From Sergeia podlipaevii (taxonomy: Eukaryota > Euglenozoa > Kinetoplastea > Trypanosomatida > Trypanosomatidae): 19,357 nucleotides of DNA. This document shows, one piece after another, positions 1 through 6,215 of this stretch. Each line of letters starts with the position of its first letter. The stretch's first letter is position 1. The DNA lies in assembly GCA_030849805.1 (NCBI GenBank), contig JASANZ010001848.1:1-19357 (forward strand). The letters run 5' to 3'. The notes below the pieces were generated by a model that searched no databases, was not told the DNA's origin, and saw nothing but the letters and a program-made list of their open reading frames with translations. Made by a program: the position numbers and the translations under genes.

Positions 1-162
1 TACTGCGTCGCCACGGTCATGGAGACTGAGTTCAAGAAGGCCCCTCCTGCGGACCTTGTGAAACAGAATGAGGCCAACGCGCAGAAGGCCAAGGCCGAGG
101 GCAAGGAGTTCCCCAGCTACCTCGCCCAGCAGCAGAGCCTCTTCGACATCAAGATCCAGTAA
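1..162 (+). CDS. 3' end of an unidentified protein-coding gene (partial)
   Basis: The window opens inside a reading frame: frame 1 is open from base 1 to a TAA at 160-162, giving the last 53 residues. The peptide is hydrophilic and rich in Lys, Ala, Glu and Gln, and ends SLFDIKIQ. It has no cysteine pair, membrane segment or motif that I recognise. Almost every codon ends in G or C (AAG, GCC, GAG, CTC, ATC), a stronger bias than in the downstream genes. In trypanosomatids such bias usually marks abundantly expressed housekeeping proteins, so that is an inference about expression and not about function. The start and most of the protein lie outside the window. The long AT-rich stretch after the stop is probably its 3' UTR. 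Confidence 0.8.
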   Translation, partial: YCVATVMETEFKKAPPADLVKQNEANAQKAKAEGKEFPSYLAQQQSLFDIKIQ

Positions 163-1273
163 GCTACCGGTTTGCTTGTGGGTGAGGTGTCCATGCGCGG
201 GAGGTCTCTCTGGTGCGCTTTAGCGCTGCATGCATTTGGCTTCCTTGCTTCACTGTGTTGCATCTTTGTATTTTGTCAGCCATTTATTTTTTATTTTTAT
301 TGTTGATTGACAGTTTACAAGCAAAGTCACACACTGCAAGGGATTCGTTTCATGCACTGGCGCGCCATGTGCGTGCGTATCTTTGCGTAGTCTTCATGGG
401 CTCATATCCAATGTAAACTTCTTAGCGAACGGAAAAAATTAATTTTCTTTTAAGAGAAAAAAGAAACAGAAGAAAAATAGAAAGCCAATAAATGAAAACA
501 ACTTGCATAATGGAGTTTCCTCTCCTAGTGGCATCTGTTTAGTAACCAAAAAAAAAGAAAGAAAAGAGTATCTATCTAGTGAAGGCTTTTTTTCGTTGTT
601 GTTGATTGACGTCTGCTTTGTGCTTTAGCCATTTCACCCAGTTGATAGACATTATTATTATTATTATTTTTTAATCATTAGTGTGTTTTCTACTGTGGTG
701 TAAGGGGTTGTAGTTCCAGTGCCTCCGATGGCCTAGGGGCATAACAGCAGGCAGACTTAGTAGTATGAAAGGGGATTTACTGAAAGAAAATAATGGGGAT
801 ATATCTGAACAAACAAACAAATACAAAAACAAAATTGAGCAACTTACTGTTTGTTTGCTTGTTTGTTTCCGCATAACAGAGGAGGAGAGCTGCCACAAGG
901 TGTTGAGCTCATTGAGTTGTTGTTCTCTTTGCTTCTTGTGGATGCAGGTGTGGATGAGTGTTGAACACGTACTCAGCTACGCTTTACTGTTCTATTCCTC
1001 CCTTTAGAAATAGAGACACTGTGTGGCACAAAATGATTATCTTATCTCTTTATGTGCCACTTTATTGTTTTCTTCAATTCTTTCTTTTTCTATTTGTGGT
1101 GGGTATTGTTTCAAGGAGGAAGGGATCCTTTGCTGATCTAGCTGCTCTCAATCGTGTGTGCACGGGCTTGAGCTTTGAGTTATCAAAAAGGAGAGAAGGA
1201 AGATAGGCTGCGCAAACACACACATTTTTTTTTCTTGTTTTGCATCTCTTTTTCCTTTGCATTGCGTAACATT
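163..1273 (+). other. Intergenic region: putative 3' UTR of the first gene and 5' leader of the next
   Basis: About 1.1 kb lies between the TAA at 160-162 and the ATG at 1274, with no convincing gene on either strand. It is A/T-rich, with poly-A and poly-T runs, a (TTA)n tract near 650-668, and a pair of complementary elements (AACAAACAAACAAA near 809-822 and a GTTTGTTTGCTTGTTTG-type stretch near 848-866) that could form a long-loop hairpin in the RNA. A pyrimidine-rich stretch near 1040-1095 is followed by AG near 1114. Possible ORFs here use biased low-complexity codons and do not look coding. Confidence 0.6.
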
Positions 1274-1283
1274 ATGTCCTTTA
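1226..1283 (+). promoter_or_regulatory. Polypyrimidine tract and candidate spliced-leader acceptor for the interrupted gene
   Basis: A run of T and C from 1226 to about 1259 lies just upstream of the ATG at 1274. No AG occurs between the tract and that ATG. The first downstream AG is at 1282-1283, inside the putative coding region. If this AG is the acceptor, the ATG at 1274 is lost from the mRNA and the next in-frame ATG is at 1370. An earlier acceptor, such as the AG near 1114 after the 1040-1095 tract, would keep it. The position of the real splice site therefore decides the N-terminus. Confidence 0.35.
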
Positions 1284-1624
1284 GTGTTTCTGTAGTGCTG
1301 CGGCGCTCTTCGTCCACGAGCGCGGGCGGGACATACAGCAAAGAGAAGCTTCGTCTTCTTACTTATCCCATGGCGCTAGCGCTGCCCGAGGCAAGTGTAC
1401 CACTTCTGAAGCGACGCTCGGGGCGGAGTGGCGGTGACAACGGCGATGAGGATGGCGAAGGACTGCCTTTGGCCACGATGCTTAGCTGCTTTCATCACGC
1501 AGGCGGAGAAGGTGGAGAGGGCCGCACCGCGCTCGACCACTCGCGGCGCTGGGTGAGAGATGCTGATGAACTGTGTGTTGCCTCTATGCACCGAAGCAAT
1601 AACGTAAACCGTATCAACAGCTAA
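1274..1624 (+). CDS. Upstream half of the interrupted gene: 116-residue ORF with mitochondrial-type N-terminus
   Basis: The ATG at 1274 opens 116 codons ending at TAA 1622-1624. The first 28 residues are rich in Ser, Arg and small residues and lack acidic residues until KEKLR (RRSSSTSAGG near residues 10-19), as expected of a mitochondrial import presequence. Then come a short hydrophobic stretch, a Gly/Asp/Glu-rich segment (SGGDNGDEDGEG) and an Arg-rich part. No known domain is recognisable. No ATG lies between this frame and the preceding polypyrimidine tract. It is best read as the N-terminal part of the protein encoded downstream. A free-standing 116-residue protein is possible but less likely, because the next frame follows with zero spacing and no splice signal. 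Confidence 0.5.
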   Translation: MSFSVSVVLRRSSSTSAGGTYSKEKLRLLTYPMALALPEASVPLLKRRSGRSGGDNGDEDGEGLPLATMLSCFHHAGGEGGEGRTALDHSRRWVRDADELCVASMHRSNNVNRINS

Positions 1625-1720
1625 GTGGCTAGCTACAAGCTACACGATCCACAGTGGAGAGCACTGCTGCTCCCTGAGGTGCACGTGCTGCCTTGCGAAG
1701 TAAGTTCCTCAACTGGTGAG

Positions 1721-3595
1721 ATGAAAAAGACTGATCTCTTAGAGGACGACACAGCCAACGCTATCCCCGCGTCTTCTTCATCATCACCATCGCTGTCACA
1801 GGCAATTGAGGAGGGTGGTGGTGACGGTAGCGGTGGCTTTTCTGGCTCAGTAGCACGAGGCGCGGCCGAGCCCTCTCTTCCAGCATACGACATCTACGTG
1901 GACTACAACAAACTACGAACGATTGAGCTGCTTTCACGACACGCTAACTACGCGCTGCGGCACCTCGTGCAGAAAGGCCATGCAGTGTACTTCGCTAATT
2001 TTGCCCAGCACTCCATACTAGAAATGCGAGGTCTGGTGGAGGCCTCAGTCATCTCCTGCGCTTATGGCATTAGGGGAGAGAGACTGCGCACGCACATGCT
2101 GCATACAGGGCCACTTGATGTGCGCGATGTCATCGAGGTGGACCCACGCACGCGCCGCGTGAGTTTCAATCTGTTCAAGAAAGGTGTGAGGCGTGGCGTA
2201 GTGGCGGTGTCTCAGATTGAAGGGTATGGCACGTGGTTCCAGCGCAAGCCTATGCTGTGGCAGCGTACACGACGCATCGGTGCTCTGCAGAGCCAGTTAG
2301 GCGCGTATGAGTACAACTTGTGCCCTGCCGCGAGTGTGGGGCGAGTGCGGGACTACGAAGTTTCTCTACTGGAGCAGCACGTGAGGTTCATTGGGAGCAG
2401 CGCAGGTGCTGAGGCAGTGGGTATGCTGGCCTCCTCGCAGGTGGCCCAGAACGATCGTCTCTACTTGGGGCAGTTTGAGGCTCCAGCCGTGGCGGCGGTG
2501 GACGCGGTTCATCAACTGTGTCATCGGTCTGCTCTTCGCCACAAGCTCGTGCGCGCGCCACCTAGCATCACAACCAGTACTGACATGGGCTTATCCAAGC
2601 GTGCAGCGGAGCTGGCGGAGCTGCGCCAACTGCTCCCTGCTGAGAAGCTGCTCCCCGTGAGCTGGGTCACGCGCACACCCCCGCCGTACGTCCCTCTGGA
2701 GGCGGACTTGCCCTTTAAAGTGCAGCTCTCCAAGCCTGCAGTATTTCCTTGTGCCTCCTCCCAACAAAGCAAGAAGCGTGAGGGCAGCGAAGCGGCTGCG
2801 CCTGTGGTGTTCCCCACCGGAGGAACAGTTGGTTCACCTATAGTGAAGGGTGTGCCTCTGTCTTTATTTGAATACAACATCCATCAAGGCGTTGATCACT
2901 ACGTTTTTGATGATGCCCCGAGCGCGCGGCCGATGAAGTGGTGGAATCAAAAGTCCAACATGCCGTATAACGGGTATCTCTACTGTATGCGTAGTGGTCT
3001 GCTGGACTACGTGGAGCCAGCCGAGTCCTTCAATAACCCACTCGCTACAAAGACCGTGCCTAGCAGCGCAAGCAGCGCCGTCACACAGCGCCGCAAGCGA
3101 CAGCAACGCAGACGCAAGCGTCAGCAGGCAGCGCAGAAGAGGTACATGAAAGATCACGAGACGGATGAAGCTGCAGCTGCGGTAGCTGCAAAGCTCCAGC
3201 AGGAGGATGTGGATGACGCGGAGACCGCTGGTATTCACGAGGTTGAGACATGGTCTGGCGCGGGAACAGATCTGGAAGGGCACGACAGCCAGGCCCTCGC
3301 CGAAGAAGCCGATTTGGTAGCAGCTGAGGAGGCAGAACAAATACGCGTGCAGACTAGGTCGCCCCTGCACTCCATGATCCCGCCCAATGAGCTTGCTGAG
3401 AGGCGCGCTGAGCGCTACGCAGCGATGCTGGAGCGCAAGGAAGGTGTGCAGGGCGTCAGCGACTGCAGGAGTACCTCCAGCGCAACTACTGCGCTAGCAC
3501 AGCGTATGAAGCGAAGGAGGATGAAACATGCGCAGAGGCGAGCGGCTAAGCGGGATGGCGATGTGGGCAAGGAGGACGAAATGGTTGAAAAGTAA
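1721..3595 (+). CDS. Downstream half of the interrupted gene: conserved-looking basic protein, function unknown
   Basis: The frame is open from 1625, directly after the TAA, to the TAA at 3593-3595. The codon at 1625 is GTG, so the first usable ATG is at 1721, giving 624 residues. After a Ser/Gly-rich stretch comes a region of ordinary globular composition (from YDIYVDYNKLRTIELLSRHANYALRH onward) rich in Arg and aromatic residues. A second folded-looking block is near SLFEYNIHQGVDHYVFDDAPSARPMKWW. The C-terminal third is charged and probably disordered or helical, with very basic clusters (QRRKRQQRRRKRQQ and MKRRRMKHAQRRAAKR) separated by an acidic Ala/Glu-rich segment. I do not recognise the family. 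With the presequence-like upstream half, the basic character would suit a mitochondrial RNA-associated or mitoribosomal protein, but that is inference only. Translation from 1721 would need scanning past or reinitiation after the upstream ORF. Confidence 0.7.
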   Translation: MKKTDLLEDDTANAIPASSSSSPSLSQAIEEGGGDGSGGFSGSVARGAAEPSLPAYDIYVDYNKLRTIELLSRHANYALRHLVQKGHAVYFANFAQHSILEMRGLVEASVISCAYGIRGERLRTHMLHTGPLDVRDVIEVDPRTRRVSFNLFKKGVRRGVVAVSQIEGYGTWFQRKPMLWQRTRRIGALQSQLGAYEYNLCPAASVGRVRDYEVSLLEQHVRFIGSSAGAEAVGMLASSQVAQNDRLYLGQFEAPAVAAVDAVHQLCHRSALRHKLVRAPPSITTSTDMGLSKRAAELAELRQLLPAEKLLPVSWVTRTPPPYVPLEADLPFKVQLSKPAVFPCASSQQSKKREGSEAAAPVVFPTGGTVGSPIVKGVPLSLFEYNIHQGVDHYVFDDAPSARPMKWWNQKSNMPYNGYLYCMRSGLLDYVEPAESFNNPLATKTVPSSASSAVTQRRKRQQRRRKRQQAAQKRYMKDHETDEAAAAVAAKLQQEDVDDAETAGIHEVETWSGAGTDLEGHDSQALAEEADLVAAEEAEQIRVQTRSPLHSMIPPNELAERRAERYAAMLERKEGVQGVSDCRSTSSATTALAQRMKRRRMKHAQRRAAKRDGDVGKEDEMVEK

Positions 3596-4235
3596 TGTGA
3601 GTAGAAAACCTGGGTGCTTACTGGAGTTGAAGTTGATTCACATATGAACTAAAGATAGTATTTGCAGCTGTCCTTAAATTTATCTCTCTCTACTAAGTGT
3701 TCATTTATTACTTTCTTTGCCACTTACAGTTTTGTTTACAACGATAAACTGCGTCTTGGCATGTGTATGCAAAGTGGAAGATACAATACAAGCAATCCCG
3801 CAGTAGTCACACATTTAAAAAAAAAAACCCAAGAAAAGCCAGCACACAATGTAGATAATAATTTCCTGTGTGTGTGTGGAGATGTGGGCTCTCGCGTTTA
3901 CTGCATATTTGCACGTCCTGTCTCTTTGCTCTTTTGCGCCTGACGCTTATGACTTGTTGCTTTTTTGCTGATATTGTGGAATCTCGTAACAACAGCACTT
4001 CATCACTAGTTCCATTAGAATTTGTATCTTCTTTTTATATATATATATATTTTTACTTTTACTTGACCCCTTTCCCCCTCCATCATTGCTGCGTGATAGA
4101 TACCTCTCTTCGAGCGAAACGCCTTTACAGCAAGCCAAATTAGAAATAAGAAGGATTCTTTCAGAATAGGAAGAAAAAGAGAAAAATAAAAGTGTAGCTT
4201 TTTGTCATCTTGCGTGCCCATTTCTAACTGAAAAC
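3596..4235 (+). other. Intergenic region before the ISP gene
   Basis: About 640 bases contain no gene that I can support. The region holds A/T-rich putative 3' UTR sequence, a poly-A run near 3818-3827, a (TG)n stretch near 3868-3878, a short (AT)n tract near 4036-4050, and the pyrimidine tract and AG described separately. Short ORFs here are low-complexity. Confidence 0.6.
4067..4099 (+). promoter_or_regulatory. Polypyrimidine tract and candidate spliced-leader acceptor for the ISP gene
   Basis: A C/T-rich run (CCCCTTTCCCCCTCCATC) is followed by the AG at 4098-4099. Other AGs follow at about 4112 and 4129. No ATG occurs between 4100 and the ISP start at 4236, so any of these acceptors gives an mRNA whose first ATG is the predicted start, with a leader of roughly 105-135 nt. 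Confidence 0.45.
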
Positions 4236-4676
4236 ATGACCCACTGCCAAATCAATACTGAGTACCCGGAGCCACGTGAAGGAGAGAAGGTCATCCGCTT
4301 TGCTTTAGATCCCTTCCAGGAGAAGCAGGAGTCCGATGATCTTCTTCTTGAGCTTCTCCCGGGCCGCACCGTTCGCCTCTCCAAGACGGACGCCTTCAAC
4401 AACCCCCGCTATAACGGCAAGGTCTCGACGAAGGTTGTTGAAAACACCTCTAACAAGTACTATTGCGCCAAGATGGAAGATCAGTTCCTCACCACACGCA
4501 TGGCTCTGCCGTACCCTGACGACGGCCAAGCCGTGGAGATGTTTGTGCCTATCGCCCATCCATCGATCATCTCTTACTCGAGCGCCTCCCCCGTGATTGT
4601 CTACCTACCTAAGGATGCCGAGCTCAGGTACAGCGTGTGGTCTGCGAGCGACGTGTGTCGTGCTACAGCGGAGTAG
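4236..4676 (+). CDS. ISP: Ecotin-like inhibitor of serine peptidases (ISP family)
   Basis: The 146-residue product matches the ecotin fold family along its length. It has an N-terminal YPEP segment, DDLLLELLPGRTVRL (ecotin: LKVELLIGQTLEV), KYYCAKMEDQFLTTRMALP (ecotin: DYYVFDKVSSPVSTMMACP), and SPVIVYLPKDAELRYSVWSA (ecotin: [20 protein letters not shown]). Ecotins block chymotrypsin-fold serine peptidases by a substrate-like loop. Leishmania and T. cruzi encode them as ISPs, which are known to act on host peptidases such as neutrophil elastase because the parasites lack obvious endogenous targets of that fold. By alignment the P1 residue is Arg88, followed by Met89, where E. coli ecotin has Met-Met. 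The two ecotin disulfide cysteines are replaced (Ser/Lys region and Leu91). Cysteines remain only at 4, 77 and 141. There is no signal peptide, so the protein is probably cytosolic or released unconventionally. Family assignment is firm; which paralogue (ISP1, 2 or 3) is not resolved. Confidence 0.93.
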   Translation: MTHCQINTEYPEPREGEKVIRFALDPFQEKQESDDLLLELLPGRTVRLSKTDAFNNPRYNGKVSTKVVENTSNKYYCAKMEDQFLTTRMALPYPDDGQAVEMFVPIAHPSIISYSSASPVIVYLPKDAELRYSVWSASDVCRATAE

Positions 4677-5285
4677 AGTGAGTATTTCCTTTTTCTTTCT
4701 TTTCACTTTTTGTTAGCCATTTATTTACCTAGATTTGATTTCGAATTGCAAAGTGGCTCTCTTCTTTTGTGTTTTTAAATTGCCCCCCTTCATACATTCC
4801 CCCACTCCTCGTTCTTTCCTCCTGTCACTCTTTGGCAAATACGGATGGACTTGAGAGAATAGAAACTGCTGAGTCAACAAACGAAAAAAAAAAAAAATGA
4901 AAGAAGGGAGAGCGAGAGGGGGAAAATGCCCGCAGTGTCAGTAGTTGTGCTTCCGGTTCCGTCCCGCATGCATAGTTATCTATACATATCTGTAGAGGAA
5001 AGAAAAAGGAGGTGGTCAGAAAAAGATTGCATGGTCGAGAACAAAAGCATCGGTTGAAAATGCTTTCCTTCTTTCTTGTTTTGATGTAGCGCCACTACAT
5101 ACATTTGTTTTTGTTTTTTTGTTTTGTATACTTGCTGGATCTTGCTGCATGCGCGCTTTGCACTTGTGAAGAAAGAAACCGCAGTTACAAACTAGGTGAT
5201 GATTTTTTTGCTTCTTAAATATTATATGTTTAGTTGTTGTTGTTGTTTTTTTCTTGTGTTTGTTTGTATATTTGTTTGTCCTCCT

Positions 5286-5298
5286 CCCCCCCCCCCCC
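5286..5298 (+). repeat. Homopolymer C13
   Basis: Thirteen consecutive C residues sit inside a longer pyrimidine tract that ends in GCAG at 5315-5318. Such runs are length-polymorphic and error-prone in assembly. Confidence 0.95.
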
Positions 5299-5970
5299 TT
5301 CTCTTGCTGTTTGTGCAGGCGGGCGTACATGTAATATTCGTGTTTCCCAGTAGATGCGTGCGGTGGTGTGTTAAGATGCACTCTCCACACACACAAACAA
5401 ACACATAGCTGATGCCGTCTTTAGTTGTCTTTTTTTAATTATTTATTCTTCTTTTCTGGCGTAGCTATGAGCTGAAACCTAGCAATATATATTAGAAAAA
5501 TAAGAAGTGGGCAACAAAGGGGCAATATCAAAGAATTGAATGTAAATGCGTGTGAGCGTAGAGTGAGAGAAAAGGAGCATATATTGGTTGCTGATGGTGG
5601 GCGGTGCAATTGAAAAAAGGGGGGAAGGCATGGACATTAAGAGAAAAAAACACAAATAGGCTATAAAAGAAGAAAGAAAAAGTGCTGATTGATGTTTAGT
5701 CAGTCAGCTCTAGAAGTGCAACTAAAGAAACATTGGAGAAAGGATAATCTTCAAAATGGCAAGTACATTACTGCGGTCTGTTATGTTTGTTTGTTTGCCC
5801 GCTCCAATCGCTCTGCTTGTAATGTCTTTATCTATATATTTATCTGTTCTCCTACATTTTGTCTTTTCCTTTCTTTCTCCTCTCTTTACTTTGCTTTTTT
5901 TTTCCTTTTCTGTTGCTTACAAGCGATGCGTTTGCAGGAATAGGAAGCATAACAAGTAACGAAAACGTAG

Positions 5971-6026
5971 TGAGTGAGTGAGTGAGTGAGTAAGCGAGAA
6001 AGGAAAAGAAAGAAAGAAAGAAAGAG
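5971..6026 (+). repeat. Tetranucleotide microsatellites (TGAG)5 and (AAAG)5
   Basis: Five perfect TGAG units occupy 5971-5990. After a short interruption, five perfect AAAG units occupy 6005-6024. Both lie in the putative spacer upstream of the zinc-ribbon gene. Confidence 0.95.
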
Positions 6027-6060
6027 GAAACTTACAAAGTAGGGGCACAGAGCCACTAGC

Positions 6061-6123
6061 GTCCTTTCCTTTTCACTTCTTGGTCTTTCTTTTTCTCTCT
6101 CATTTTTTTTTTTGTTTGTTTAG
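6061..6123 (+). promoter_or_regulatory. Polypyrimidine tract and candidate spliced-leader acceptor for the 6216 gene
   Basis: About 60 bases of nearly pure T/C end in TTTAG, with the AG at 6122-6123, a textbook kinetoplastid acceptor layout. The leader would be 92 nt with no ATG before 6216. A second AG at 6214-6215 touches the ATG directly and would leave no leader at all, so it is the less likely site. Confidence 0.6.
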
Positions 6124-6215
6124 TGCACTGCCACGTTGACATACATATACTTTGCTATTTTACTATATATATTTATATATTTATATACTTATAAATATTT
6201 GCTTCTGTTGTTCAG

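Larger units (their letters stand above)
1274..3595 (+). pseudogene. Long reading frame interrupted by one in-frame TAA (possible pseudogene or allelic null)
   Basis: Codons run in a single frame from the ATG at 1274 to the TAA at 3593-3595, broken only by TAA at 1622-1624. Two things suggest one ancestral gene of about 773 codons. GC-rich, coding-like composition continues straight across the break, and the residues after it (ASYKLHDPQWRALLLPEV) look like ordinary folded protein. There is no space for a trans-splice acceptor between the halves. The base after the TAA is G, a context that normally favours termination, so readthrough is not obviously favoured. Other explanations are a sequencing error, a heterozygous null allele, recoding, or two separate ORFs with translation from a later ATG. 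The two halves are described separately. Confidence 0.5.
4677..6215 (+). other. 1.5-kb intergenic region with orphan splice-acceptor-like signals
   Basis: No gene that I can support on either strand. The region contains poly-A at about 4884-4897, a 13-base C run, TGAG and AAAG microsatellites, and several pyrimidine-rich tracts followed by AG (5240-5318, 5420-5463, 6061-6123). Only the last clearly serves a downstream gene. A 67-codon hydrophobic ORF (5756-5959) is discussed under findings, but its T-rich codons look like background. Confidence 0.55.

Noticed and set aside
800..870. A hairpin-forming terminator or structured RNA gene
   Set aside because: The complementary arms are low-complexity AAAC/GTTT repeats with a loop of about 25 or more bases; such pairing is expected by chance in this composition.
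1175..1273. N-terminal extension of the interrupted gene starting at 1175
   Set aside because: The codon at 1175 is TTG, and the stretch translates a pyrimidine tract (HTHFFFLFCISFSF), so it is leader sequence.
1274..3595. A reassigned genetic code, as in Blastocrithidia, to explain the in-frame TAA
   Set aside because: TAA (162, 3595, 10975), TAG (4676, 15700) and TGA (8105) all end genes cleanly, and no other gene in the window has an in-frame stop.
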